Shown here: positions 29,501-38,451 of the stretch, in pieces
Position numbering within the stretch: the stretch's first letter is position 1
Layout: each line of letters begins with the position of its first letter
NCBI GenBank assembly: GCA_017480285.1
Contig: JAFVAX010000054.1
Location: forward strand, 1-56,217
Length of the DNA: 56,217 bases
Direction of reading: 5' to 3'
Origin: Paludibacteraceae bacterium
GTDB taxonomy: Bacteria > Bacteroidota > Bacteroidia > Bacteroidales > Paludibacteraceae
Made by a program: the position numbers and the translations under genes
Notes under the pieces: model-generated
Seen by the model: only the letters and a program-made list of their open reading frames with translations
What the model was told of the DNA's origin: nothing
Databases searched by the model: none

Positions 29501-32500
29501 AACAATAGAATCACAACTTAGGTTTGGATTATTGGTCTTATATGTTACAGGATATATACCATCATCAAAATACGGGACACCGTCTATATAGATAGTTTCT
29601 GCTTCACATATCGGTACGGGCTGCCGATAGTGGTAAGTGTCATTAACTTGCAAGTGAAGCACACATACGGAATCACATTTCAAATGAGATGGTATTGTAT
29701 CATAATAAACCCCCGTTTCTGTATAGGTCTTATCATGCCACAGCAAACTCTCACCATTGCAGATATAAGCAAGCGGCTCATCCACTACAACAGAATGCCC
29801 TACCCACAGGTTCATTATAAACAACGAGTCGATGCCTTCCTTCGTCTTCAACGGATATTCATAAGTGCCTGAAGTGTATAATGTATCACCACCTAAAACA
29901 TAATAACTATCGCAAATAGTATCGTAATGTTCTACTTTATAGTTGATAAGCAGATAATAAATTGAGTCTGTTTTATATTGTTCCGTTTCGAATGGCACTA
30001 TATAATGCCCACCTCTTGTAAATGTTTCTCCGTGATAACGAATAGTGTCGTTTTCACCAATAAAGAGTGTGTCATACAAAGCGTATGTGGGTGCCACTAA
30101 AAGATTAAGTTTCCAAATAGAGTCGCAATCATTAACTGTTTTGAGCGGGTCGGTTATTGTTTGCCAACCCGTCTTATCGGTTGAGATAGTTTGTATCGGA
30201 TTTGAGTTTGAGTAAAGAGTATGCCCTTCGTGTCCTTGCCAAGTGTAAAGCGAATCTTGAGCCACTGTATCGGTTTGCTCACGCAAATATGTCGGATAAA
30301 TATGCAAGGTTCTGACGGTAACCGAATCACATTTATTCTTATTCAACTTGCCTTCTTGTGAGCGTGTGATGATTTGTTCTGTTGAAAAAGCCGACAAATC
30401 GATTTTCTCGCCAAAGACATCAATTTCGCCCACAGCACAATAATGCTCTGTCGGCAAATAAACAGTATCAATGCCACATACCGTTATGCTAACATTGTAA
30501 ATACTGTCGCAACCCGCTTTTGCTCTAAACTCATCAAAAAGATAATTTGAATAGTTGATTTCCTCACCTGCTTTCACCCATATGATGTCAAGATAAGCAG
30601 TGTTATCACGATTATATTTACCGCTGAAATGTTCACCCACAAAGAGCCTGTCGCGCCAAAGAACGGTATCATTATCGCAAGTCTTTAAGTTCTGCGAATA
30701 ATGATATTCGGGGTTGATATATAGTTTGCGTATATATATCGAGTCGCAGCCGCCATCTCTCGTTTTATATCTGCGCACTAATTCGTGCAAACCGGTATCT
30801 GTATTTTTGAAACGATATGTTGTATCTTTGAAGGTATAATCAAATGCTTTTGTTTTGGTATCTATCTGCTCCACACACAGACTGACAGTATCAATAAAAG
30901 CGTAAGTGGAATCCACCTTGAGATATACATTATAGATAGAGTCGCATTCAGTGAATTTTGTCTTTAGCGGGTTTTGCCACCAACCTTCTTCGGTCAGCGT
31001 CATCGGGTTTTCGTGTGCGTTCCATAGATACGGCAACTCCGACATACAAACCTCTATGGTATCGTCAGTGAGGTTGTATGCTTGTTTCCATTGTGGGTAA
31101 AGTCGGTAAATCTGTTCGCATTCTCCTGTTCCACTCTCATAAACGACATCTATAAACCTATCTTGTTTCTCTATTGGTTTGCTTTCGTCAAACTTCACTT
31201 CATAACCATAGAAATTATATGTCTCGTTAGTACAGATATCCTCTTTAAACGAGTCTAAAATCTTACCCATAACGAGAAGATCGAGTTCATAAATGATAGA
31301 ATCGCAAGAGTTACTACGCGCAGATATAGTATCAAAATACCGCCCTGAGACTTTGTCCTCCGAAGCCTGTTCTGTCCATCGGTATTGATGCCATTTGAAA
31401 GGCTCGTTCAGGCAGATAGTATCTTTTTCAGTTATCCAATAGGTAGGGTGTATGGTGATATGGCGTGTAACTAACGAGTCGCAGTTATATTTTGTTTGAA
31501 GTTTTCGTTCAATGACAGTATCTATATTATTCTTTGGCAAGTCCAAACTCAGGATATTATACTGACTGAAATCTACCCATTCATCAGCAAATAAATATGG
31601 TACATGGCTACATGCTTCATCTTTTACAATGGTATGGAAAGTAGGTTTGACATCAACCAAAGTATGCCAAATACTGTCTCTGTTCAAAACTGTTAGATAC
31701 TTTGTAGAGATTGTATGTTTCCCATCTTCAAATGTTTTATGATATATTACATCTTTTAGCGAAACAGTATCCGGAAGGTTAGCATCAACATCAATAGTGC
31801 AACTATCACCTATAAAGAGAGTGTTATGTGCATAATAGAACTCGTTGTCGCAAATACTGATAGTATCGTACATATCATACTGCTCTGCCACCACGAGATG
31901 CAGTTCCCATATTGAGTCTAATCCGCATTTGTTCTTTGCGTGAGCATTGGTTGACAGTCGGTCTGTAACAACAAGTTCGTCTAATTGATTTGTTGGAATC
32001 ACACCGCTCGTAATGCTCGTTCCATTATTCCTTATTATCTCGTATGTTCTTCCTTCGTGTTCTTGCCATGAGTAAGGATGATTAAGTGAAACGGTGTCGT
32101 ACTGAATAAAATGGTATGTGGGGTAGATATGCAGGTTTTGATACACAACGGAGTCGCATGCCAAACCATAGTCGGCGTATGAATAATGCCCAATTAAAGT
32201 TGTATCCTTATAGTAATAGTCTTTTGTTTCTGCGGGGTTGGTTATTACATAATTGTCCCAACGGAATGATTTGTCGTTATAGTTTTCATCGTTAAAATGA
32301 TAGGGTGTGGCAATTGTAAAACTATTAGCACAAATAGTATCGTAATATATAGTTTTAAGGTTATGGGTAAAAATACGGATTTCTTCAATACTATCCTGCC
32401 CGTGTTTTGAATGTAGCCAAACGGTATCTTTAAGAAAGCCCGAACGATAATTTCCCGTATCAGCCTTGCCCGTATATATTCTGCCGTGCCATCTGTAGGT

Positions 32501-35500
32501 CTCGTTGTCGCACAGATGAACGGTATCAATCTTATAGAACTGCCGTGCAACAATGACGGTGAGCACATTTATCGAGTCGCAACCGAAATTATTGCTTGTA
32601 ATGCGACGATTGTCATACACGGTGAGTGTATCAGCATTGATATCTGGATTTAGGTATATCGATATTCTGTTTGTTGTTTCCTGACGGTTGTTTTCCGTGT
32701 GGAAAATCTGATAGTATGTGCCTGTATGTCCGTTCCAAATATATGCATCATTTTTATTTTCTGAAGCAGTTACGGTAATTGTATCTCTAAACAAGAACAC
32801 AGGGTTGATATGAAAGGTTCGTTCCACAACTGAGTCGCAAGCAGATTTCCAACCGTTGTAGTTGTCAGGTGTGGGATAGCGATAGTTTTCGGTTATTGTA
32901 AGGTCTTTTATGAGACCTATTGTCTCGGTCGGGTCGGTAATGATATACTGATTCCAATCGCCCAAATACTGCGATGAAGTATTGTCTTGTCCGTTAATGA
33001 GATATGGTATATTGTAACGGTTGGGGAAGTTATAGGCCAATTGGCTGAATATGCCGTTCGACAGATAATAATTTCCGCAGATTCCGGCTTCTGCGCTGAC
33101 CAATGTGTTATGCACATAAAGTTTGAGCGTGAGGATACTATCCTGACCATATTTTGTCTTGTAGTTGAGCAGTCCGTCATAACGACCGTTTTTGTCGCTG
33201 TATGCCTCAACTATAATAATAGAGTCATATTTAGACTCCCAACGCTCATATTCTTTAGTTGTATATTGATAGTTTTTCCCGACATATAGCCATTGGTCGT
33301 TACTATTGCCGTATGCGTTTTGATATTCGTTTTCCCACAGCAGAGTATCTTTGTCGCATATATGCACGGTTTCTTCTTTCTGAAAGACATCTGCAACAAT
33401 AATGGTTATTTCCCATATAGAGTCGCAATCGCACTTTCCGCCTTCAATCGTTTTATACTTGTCTTTGACAACATAAGTGCCCGGTGTCGTTGTCGGGATA
33501 GTTCTCGATGTGTAAGTTCTTGAGCCGTTAGATATCTCATAATAGCGATTTCCGGTTAGTTCATGCCCTTCCCAGATATAATTTCCTGAATTGATTTTGA
33601 CTATTTTTGTACCATCTGATTTTTCATAAGTCGGATAAATAGTAAGGTGCATTTCTTCTATGACCTCACAGCCGTTCCTTGTAAAAGTTCTTGTAAGTAC
33701 TTTTTCGGTTGTTTTGGTTATATCGCTAAAGTCGTAGGTCTGCCCGTCAAAAGTTATAGGCTGTGTATTACATATCCTTTCTGGTTTTATATTGGGCTGT
33801 GTTGAAACAACCTGCAATTGAACATAATAAAGACTGTCGCACTCGTATTTTGTTTTATATCTTATAGTATCTCTATGTTGACCTTCTGGTAAAGTTATTA
33901 CTTTTACAAAGTCATTTTCATCGTAATCACCTGAGAATTTTTCTCCTAAATACAAAGCGCCATGGTAAATAACTGAATCATTATCACAAAACTTTAGTGT
34001 TTTTTCCGGTGGAAAATAATATGTGTCAGCAACCTTTAATCTAAGATGCCACAAAGTATCAAGGTCTTGTGTAGCAGCAATATAATGGAAATCGTTCGCA
34101 ATGTGTATTGGTATTTTCGTTACTTTTGTATTACCTTGCTTTGTTACCGTATCTCTATACAACTGATATTTCTCCTTACCTTCCCACTGATAGATGCTAT
34201 TATTTGGTCCTTTACAAACTAAAATGGTATCTTCAAAATACTCTTTAGGATCAAAAATCTCAAGATTGAAATAAATAATAGAGTCGCATCTGCCAATTTT
34301 TGTTGTAGTATGAGCCGGTCCATAGAAACCTGCCTCTTTGAGATTTTGAAATTCGGCAAACATTTTTACTCGTTCGTCTGTATAAGGAAGCCACGCACGA
34401 TTTATACGAGCAGAAATAGTTTCCGTTTTTTGTACATCTATATAGAGTTTTATGTTAGAAATGCTATCACAATTATTCTCATTATGAACTGTATCTGTCA
34501 AGAAAACAGCACCACCATTTTTAGTAGTATAAGAATTTTTCTTTATATACTTATTATAGCTACTATTAACGGTGTTTTTACTTGTGAGAAATTCTGAAAG
34601 TTTGATATCTTTTCCCAAGAAGAAAAAAGTTTCGTTTTCCTTATTGTCGCGACAAAAATTATATGTAACTTGTTTTTGAGGTCCGGCATTATTGACCTTC
34701 ACTTCCATTGTAACAGTATCCCACTTATAGTTGCCGTACCAAGTGGCAAGTTCGTGGTGAACAAACATTTGAACGGTAAATGTGCCGACACTGTCGTATG
34801 CGTGATACACGACTTTATCAATATCTTCCTTTTTTACTTCTTTTCTTTCTGTCTCATCCCCAAAATCCCACACGATAGAGTCGACATCGGCATTATGAAC
34901 TGTTTTGAACGAAGCCTCTAATCCTTTACATATTGTAAGTTGCTTACGCCTGTCTTGCGGGTCAGTAGGTTCTAGCGTGCCTCCACCACTTCCGCCACCT
35001 CCGGATCCACCTCCTCCACCACTGCCACCGCAGTCACAAGAGAGAATATACCAATCGTTGTAGATATTGTTGAAACCGGTGCTATAAGCGTAGGATTCTT
35101 TTTCACCTAATCCATATACATATGCCGTAAATAAGCTATTACTACTTTCCAGATTATGTGAGATTGTATCTCCTATCGGCAATCTTGCGTATGAGTATTT
35201 TGCATTACTTTCAAACTTGTGAAATTCAGAGGCATAAGTTTTTCCGTCTAATTTTAATGAACCCGTATGTTCTGTTTCTGTTACTACATTAACATAATGG
35301 TACATCGGATTTTTCATTCGTTCCAACTCATTTTTTTCATCAGGGTCAACAACCTTAAAAGCACCAAAGGTTAGTTTTTTGAGTCCTTGTTCCTGCGGTG
35401 TAATAAAAACCATAGATGGATCTCCATAATAAACCTCTGTTGATGTGGGACCTACTTGAATATATTTTCTAATATCTTTAGCCGCTAAATATGAAGGAAG

Positions 35501-36538
35501 ATACTGAAAGCATATAACAGGTTTTGATGTTGTAAACCAAGCATCTTCTGTTTGGATATAATAGTGATAGTTACCGGCTTTATCTTCTGTTAAAGTAGTT
35601 TCACCTTTATTGATTATGTCAATTTGTATACCATTTTTATATATGATAGTATTATCATATGCAGCTGTAAATCTGACAATATTATATTGTTGCCCATCCG
35701 CTTTAGAAATGCCAAATTCCTTACCCCAAAAACAGAGCGGTATTGCCTGTTCAAAGATATGATCTTGTTCTGAACTTCCTTTAGGAACACGCGAAAAATC
35801 GCCACCATAAATTACGGATATTGGTTTTGTCGCAAAAATTTGTGAGCCCGACAAATCTATATTAGTACACTTACCTCTTACAAAATATGTTTGACCTTGA
35901 TTTAAAATAGTATTTATTGGTAAATCTGATTTATTTCCACAAGTAGTTGTATCTGACGGGACAATGCGCACTTGTGTATTATTTTGAGTTGCAATAATAC
36001 AAAAAGTAGTTGCCTGCTCATCGGAAGAAAATGTTTGTACAAGATATTCATTGCTTAATGCTGTAGTTGGAAGTACAACACTTGCATCATAAGAATATCG
36101 ACCATAATTGGAAGCATATAAAGAAATCAAACTATCAGAAGTTACATGAATACTCTTAAAATAACGAACCCCTGCATTGCAATTACCCTGTTCATTTTTA
36201 TCTTGTTCAATAGTTTGATATACTTCTTTTCTCAAATCCTTGTCTGGTATCTCCCACGCAATACAAGAATCTTTGTATGTTTTGAAAGAGAATGTTCTTC
36301 CACTTGTTGTAAAACGAACGGTTATGTTTGCTACTTTTTTACTTGTTGTGGCAAAAAGTTGTATCTTAAAAGATTTGTCATCTTCTTTAACACCACTATT
36401 TTTAAGAAAAGTTACCCAAAAGTCTGTTCCTTCGGTTGAACGCACAGTACTCCATGTGTCGTTCTCTACACTTTTAGTATTAGCAAAAAGTAATGTATTG
36501 AATACAAATAAGAAACTAACAAACCAATACCTTTTCAT
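26507..36538 (-). CDS. Giant CDSI-repeat cell-surface protein, T9SS cargo, 3343 aa
   Basis: Signal peptide 1-19. Residues about 35-400 resemble the IgGFc-binding N-terminal domain (STEGTDFWVTFLKN, ASVVLPTTALSNEYLVQTF). A Gly/Ser linker at about 500-521 precedes a PKD domain (about 530-620, VWDFGDE). From about 625 to 3055 come roughly 37 short modules of 65-70 residues, each ending in a (G/K/E)CDS(I/V)xxLxL strand and usually opening with a Cys-containing start (ICDNETYRWHGRIY). The last part (WQLVSTTGRILKEGKL...YFLIFQTNDGYRKYVKLSVP) is a T9SS sorting tail. It is probably a surface adhesin or stalk. The paired Cys per module suggests disulfide-locked repeats. The frame is open throughout. Its target is unknown. 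Confidence 0.87.
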   Translation of the reverse strand: MKRYWFVSFLFVFNTLLFANTKSVENDTWSTVRSTEGTDFWVTFLKNSGVKEDDKSFKIQLFATTSKKVANITVRFTTSGRTFSFKTYKDSCIAWEIPDKDLRKEVYQTIEQDKNEQGNCNAGVRYFKSIHVTSDSLISLYASNYGRYSYDASVVLPTTALSNEYLVQTFSSDEQATTFCIIATQNNTQVRIVPSDTTTCGNKSDLPINTILNQGQTYFVRGKCTNIDLSGSQIFATKPISVIYGGDFSRVPKGSSEQDHIFEQAIPLCFWGKEFGISKADGQQYNIVRFTAAYDNTIIYKNGIQIDIINKGETTLTEDKAGNYHYYIQTEDAWFTTSKPVICFQYLPSYLAAKDIRKYIQVGPTSTEVYYGDPSMVFITPQEQGLKKLTFGAFKVVDPDEKNELERMKNPMYHYVNVVTETEHTGSLKLDGKTYASEFHKFESNAKYSYARLPIGDTISHNLESSNSLFTAYVYGLGEKESYAYSTGFNNIYNDWYILSCDCGGSGGGGGSGGGGSGGGTLEPTDPQDRRKQLTICKGLEASFKTVHNADVDSIVWDFGDETERKEVKKEDIDKVVYHAYDSVGTFTVQMFVHHELATWYGNYKWDTVTMEVKVNNAGPQKQVTYNFCRDNKENETFFFLGKDIKLSEFLTSKNTVNSSYNKYIKKNSYTTKNGGAVFLTDTVHNENNCDSISNIKLYIDVQKTETISARINRAWLPYTDERVKMFAEFQNLKEAGFYGPAHTTTKIGRCDSIIYFNLEIFDPKEYFEDTILVCKGPNNSIYQWEGKEKYQLYRDTVTKQGNTKVTKIPIHIANDFHYIAATQDLDTLWHLRLKVADTYYFPPEKTLKFCDNDSVIYHGALYLGEKFSGDYDENDFVKVITLPEGQHRDTIRYKTKYECDSLYYVQLQVVSTQPNIKPERICNTQPITFDGQTYDFSDITKTTEKVLTRTFTRNGCEVIEEMHLTIYPTYEKSDGTKIVKINSGNYIWEGHELTGNRYYEISNGSRTYTSRTIPTTTPGTYVVKDKYKTIEGGKCDCDSIWEITIIVADVFQKEETVHICDKDTLLWENEYQNAYGNSNDQWLYVGKNYQYTTKEYERWESKYDSIIIVEAYSDKNGRYDGLLNYKTKYGQDSILTLKLYVHNTLVSAEAGICGNYYLSNGIFSQLAYNFPNRYNIPYLINGQDNTSSQYLGDWNQYIITDPTETIGLIKDLTITENYRYPTPDNYNGWKSACDSVVERTFHINPVFLFRDTITVTASENKNDAYIWNGHTGTYYQIFHTENNRQETTNRISIYLNPDINADTLTVYDNRRITSNNFGCDSINVLTVIVARQFYKIDTVHLCDNETYRWHGRIYTGKADTGNYRSGFLKDTVWLHSKHGQDSIEEIRIFTHNLKTIYYDTICANSFTIATPYHFNDENYNDKSFRWDNYVITNPAETKDYYYKDTTLIGHYSYADYGLACDSVVYQNLHIYPTYHFIQYDTVSLNHPYSWQEHEGRTYEIIRNNGTSITSGVIPTNQLDELVVTDRLSTNAHAKNKCGLDSIWELHLVVAEQYDMYDTISICDNEFYYAHNTLFIGDSCTIDVDANLPDTVSLKDVIYHKTFEDGKHTISTKYLTVLNRDSIWHTLVDVKPTFHTIVKDEACSHVPYLFADEWVDFSQYNILSLDLPKNNIDTVIERKLQTKYNCDSLVTRHITIHPTYWITEKDTICLNEPFKWHQYRWTEQASEDKVSGRYFDTISARSNSCDSIIYELDLLVMGKILDSFKEDICTNETYNFYGYEVKFDESKPIEKQDRFIDVVYESGTGECEQIYRLYPQWKQAYNLTDDTIEVCMSELPYLWNAHENPMTLTEEGWWQNPLKTKFTECDSIYNVYLKVDSTYAFIDTVSLCVEQIDTKTKAFDYTFKDTTYRFKNTDTGLHELVRRYKTRDGGCDSIYIRKLYINPEYHYSQNLKTCDNDTVLWRDRLFVGEHFSGKYNRDNTAYLDIIWVKAGEEINYSNYLFDEFRAKAGCDSIYNVSITVCGIDTVYLPTEHYCAVGEIDVFGEKIDLSAFSTEQIITRSQEGKLNKNKCDSVTVRTLHIYPTYLREQTDTVAQDSLYTWQGHEGHTLYSNSNPIQTISTDKTGWQTITDPLKTVNDCDSIWKLNLLVAPTYALYDTLFIGENDTIRYHGETFTRGGHYIVPFETEQYKTDSIYYLLINYKVEHYDTICDSYYVLGGDTLYTSGTYEYPLKTKEGIDSLFIMNLWVGHSVVVDEPLAYICNGESLLWHDKTYTETGVYYDTIPSHLKCDSVCVLHLQVNDTYHYRQPVPICEAETIYIDGVPYFDDGIYPVTYKTNNPNLSCDSIVEYEIRVTRPTTRYENAIEICEGTDSVWHYIDLSTYRKGTHFLYDTLTNDNGCDSIRYVAQLIVHSTEYFPIDTLTAEIGEPFEYHDNIYSSGGYYETDHVSSFGCDSVYRLQLNYHHHDYDTICIGDTVFYYGDTLTHTVVDTVRMTPPTAGYDSLYIMHLIVGERYLERETIEVCTADMPYKWNDKWLETDGLYADTLPSKYKCDSICILVLRTKPSEFYVQKLDWCYGDWNNVYTLEGKVRTGSGIFHDTVPLTNGCFSVTEYQLTVHHPDYAPIETDTICSGDLYEWHQYKDISTYRGDSVYILTDTIPNSRFECDSICVMDLTIFNSYRFPTEEVKLCDNSMFVWQNKLILGEHYGGVYPALAYDEVYVVKTHQDTIFKAVYQTKHGCDSVYTLHLYVDNTDTTRLSYTYCSNNIDPIFDDLDLTAYLFDTTIVRYKDTLNRFGCDSVVEHTLYLHKPDTTYLYDNVCYGSPYEWDGQSIIEKPVGTYQLQKIEPNKYGCDSVVIMIVSVDSIYHFSDTSSIDLGEVYEYHGRTFDKGGRYDVEFTTTNNCDSIYHLYLARQINLYDTICSGAIITYRGNEYTADTVVIDKLISQPLGIDSVIVWHLYVAPPEIVPMPNSPVVLCDTELPYNFRGRYLTQTGIYFDTIYGHGVCDTIRSLELIVHKATTDTIEDMICMGETYRFYNQILYEGGHYIYDTINSEGCNHRVHLMLKQVKPTEAVILPQPFCADDGYMNFTYTYEGLSPISFTVKFSAEAQEQGFVNFSHQIIDTEGVISVPVRKHAWDKTVYIRPDYYDATVFLHNGVCLRDSATYSPVRFMVSYPSWVAEQHWNDVIAVLNDRYNGGYEFSAYQWYHNGNIIYGETKPYIYIYPELGMENGNNYSVALTRVDDGKTFMTCPMHPEFTEDYTLNKHATIVVRPTQIALDDPYCTMHSDQDANWQLVSTTGRILKEGKLIKNESQTISIPTAAAHYFLIFQTNDGYRKYVKLSVPK

Positions 36539-36652
36539 AGTCAGTTGTTTATGCGAATTATTTTTATTTTTTTATCAATATCTTTCGGCAGTTCCACACC
36601 TGTTGGAACATAAATTGTCTTTAATGATTTATAACAATCACATAATTTATCA

Positions 36653-37339
36653 CTAAAAGAAAGTAGTTATTGATACAGACAGAGGTTTATGCCAAAAGAC
36701 TTTGTCGTAAAGAGTATTTTTGTGCTTATTCACCATACCCCACTCTGTATCAATACCAAGACGGACTGACTTATACTGAAATGCAAGACCTACACCCCAA
36801 AGCATATTAAAACCTTCATAGTGCTTATTGCCGTCCCAATAGTCATATTTGTCAAGTTTATGACCCTTGGCTTTAACACCATGGAAGCAGTCAAAATCCA
36901 AGACCGGTCCGGTAAAGAGGGCAATACTGAACTTAGATATAGGCTCAATACGCCACGATACTTGCAAAGGAACGGACAAGTTGATGTCGTTGTAAGCCAC
37001 TTTGTCATGATAACGCATTACCCAATCCATTGCAAGGCCCGTTCTAAATCCAAGTCCATATCTGATAGTAGGGTTGATAACTAAACCTACTTTTACACCA
37101 TGCGAGAGCACTTTGTCGCCACCAAGAAAAGGCATCACTTCGCCGTCAGCACGCATCTGACGACTTACATAACCAAGTTGAATACCCACAATACTCTCAT
37201 CGGTCGGCTCTAATTTGAAATCAGGACTCTTTTTTAGAAAAGTATCACCATCTTTGGCTTTTGCATAGTTAAAAACCAACAAAAGCATAACAACTACTAA
37301 CAAGAAACGATGAGGATAAAAAGTGAATAATTGTTTCAT
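36653..37339 (-). CDS. Outer-membrane beta-barrel protein (PorT-like porin fold)
   Basis: This 228-aa protein has a signal peptide (MKQLFTFYPHRFLLVVVMLLLVFNYAKAK) and a small barrel pattern: VGIQLGYVSRQMRA, VKVGLVINPTIRYGLGFRTGLAMDW, LSVPLQVSWRIE, ISKFSIALFTGPVLDFD, FNMLWGVGLAFQYKSVRLGIDTEWGM. This fits the PorT/OmpW-size barrels common in Bacteroidota. It is followed, 114 bases later on the same strand, by the giant CDSI-repeat gene, so it may be the first gene of that unit. The start at 37339 is preferred to 37381 because it begins a clean signal peptide and the promoter's -7 element lies at 37379-37386. Confidence 0.8.
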   Translation of the reverse strand: MKQLFTFYPHRFLLVVVMLLLVFNYAKAKDGDTFLKKSPDFKLEPTDESIVGIQLGYVSRQMRADGEVMPFLGGDKVLSHGVKVGLVINPTIRYGLGFRTGLAMDWVMRYHDKVAYNDINLSVPLQVSWRIEPISKFSIALFTGPVLDFDCFHGVKAKGHKLDKYDYWDGNKHYEGFNMLWGVGLAFQYKSVRLGIDTEWGMVNKHKNTLYDKVFWHKPLSVSITTFF

Positions 37340-37378
37340 ACTTAAAAAGATAGAATAGTTAATTGTAAAAAATTTGTA

Positions 37379-37410
37379 CAAAGATACAAAATCTTCACAA
37401 TATGAACAAA
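37379..37410 (-). promoter_or_regulatory. Bacteroidota promoter for the barrel/giant adhesin unit
   Basis: On the - strand, TTTG (37407-37410) is separated by exactly 20 bases from TATCTTTG (37379-37386). It sits 40 bases before the start at 37339 and is the only promoter seen for the 36653, 26507 and 25484 genes. Confidence 0.82.
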
Positions 37411-37434
37411 TATCTACAAATTTTTCTATATCTT

Positions 37435-37875
37435 TTACTCATAGTTAAGGTCGTCTGATATTCTTGCCATTAGTTTTATAAGCCTTTCGGGAAGGGTGCT
37501 GACACTTAGTGCGTCAAGGATTTGCTGTTTTGTCCCTGCCCCGACACAAATCTCACAAAAATACGGATTGCCTTGCTGATAGCCGGCAAAATCAAGAAAA
37601 TAGCTATTTAAGCCATCATCGTTCTTGCTCGGATTAAGAGTTACTTTGAGGCGGAAGAAAGCGACATCAAGGGTCTTGTCTGAATTTTGAAGTTCTGTAT
37701 AAACAACCTTCTTGTAATCACCCTTTTCCGGCACATTTTTCTCAATCTTCACACGCAAATCAGCTATCAACTTACTAACTTGATATTCCACATGCGACTG
37801 CAAAACTTCTTCCGTCATTTCTTTCTGACAGAAGAAGGGTTCTACCTGACGATTTAAATGTTGCGACATCGACAT
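37435..37875 (-). CDS. Hypothetical cytoplasmic protein, last gene of the second caspase operon
   Basis: I do not recognise this 146-aa protein. It has no signal peptide, is rich in charged residues in its N-terminal half (MTEEVLQSHVEYQVSKLIADLRVKIEKNV) and then has beta-like stretches (DVAFFRLKVTLNPSKNDDGLNSYFLDFAGYQQGNPYFCEICVGAGTK). The start at 37875 lies one base past the stop of the preceding lipoprotein gene, so the two are coupled. A longer in-frame start at 37953 would lie inside that gene. Confidence 0.6.
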   Translation of the reverse strand: MSMSQHLNRQVEPFFCQKEMTEEVLQSHVEYQVSKLIADLRVKIEKNVPEKGDYKKVVYTELQNSDKTLDVAFFRLKVTLNPSKNDDGLNSYFLDFAGYQQGNPYFCEICVGAGTKQQILDALSVSTLPERLIKLMARISDDLNYE

Positions 37876-37876
37876 C

Positions 37877-38431
37877 TTACTCTGTTTCAAGTTTATAATC
37901 AGTGTGTTGCATAAGGTATTCGATATATGTCTCCATATCCTTACCACTAACACTTGTCGGATCTATATTTGAATAATCTCCACCTATAGTAATATACAAA
38001 TCTGTTTTCTCTCCCGGAAAATAGTTAGTGTTGCTGTATGTTTTATAGCTACTTATACTATGAACCATATTGTACTGCCTCTCTGCGTCAATATCGGGAT
38101 GGTCGTTTCGTTTTTGATATGAGATTTTCATGTCTCGTTGGTGTCCTTTGCCTTCAAGAGTAATATCACATTGCCAAACAAGGTATTTTTTTCCATTGGG
38201 GTTACCCACAAGACCTTCAGAGTCCTCTTTGAGCATCGTTTTGGTTATCTCAACACTCCTTTTTTCGCCTTGTGCATCAATATATTCAGCAGTAGGCACA
38301 ACATAATCAATCAAGTGTTCACCGGCAACAAACTTAAAGGTAAAAGTAGTGTTTGTCTTGTTCTTCTGACATCCTGTCATTGCCATACCCGCAACAATAG
38401 ATATGGCGAAAATTGAAAATACTTTTTTCAT
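37877..38431 (-). CDS. Hypothetical lipoprotein
   Basis: This 184-aa lipoprotein (AMTGC lipobox, Cys20) has no recognised domain. The mature part is beta-rich (TFTFKFVAGEHLIDYVVPTAEYIDAQGEKRSVEITKTML, YLVWQCDITLEGKGHQRDMKISYQKR). It begins 20 bases after the FISUMP-like gene and runs into the gene at 37875. Confidence 0.7.
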   Translation of the reverse strand: MKKVFSIFAISIVAGMAMTGCQKNKTNTTFTFKFVAGEHLIDYVVPTAEYIDAQGEKRSVEITKTMLKEDSEGLVGNPNGKKYLVWQCDITLEGKGHQRDMKISYQKRNDHPDIDAERQYNMVHSISSYKTYSNTNYFPGEKTDLYITIGGDYSNIDPTSVSGKDMETYIEYLMQHTDYKLETE

Positions 38432-38451
38432 AGAAATAATTATTTAAGTTG

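Noticed and set aside
36580..36610. GTTCCA/TGGAAC hairpin between the barrel gene and the giant gene
   Set aside because: The 6-bp stem has no T run after it; it is too weak to call a terminator or regulator.
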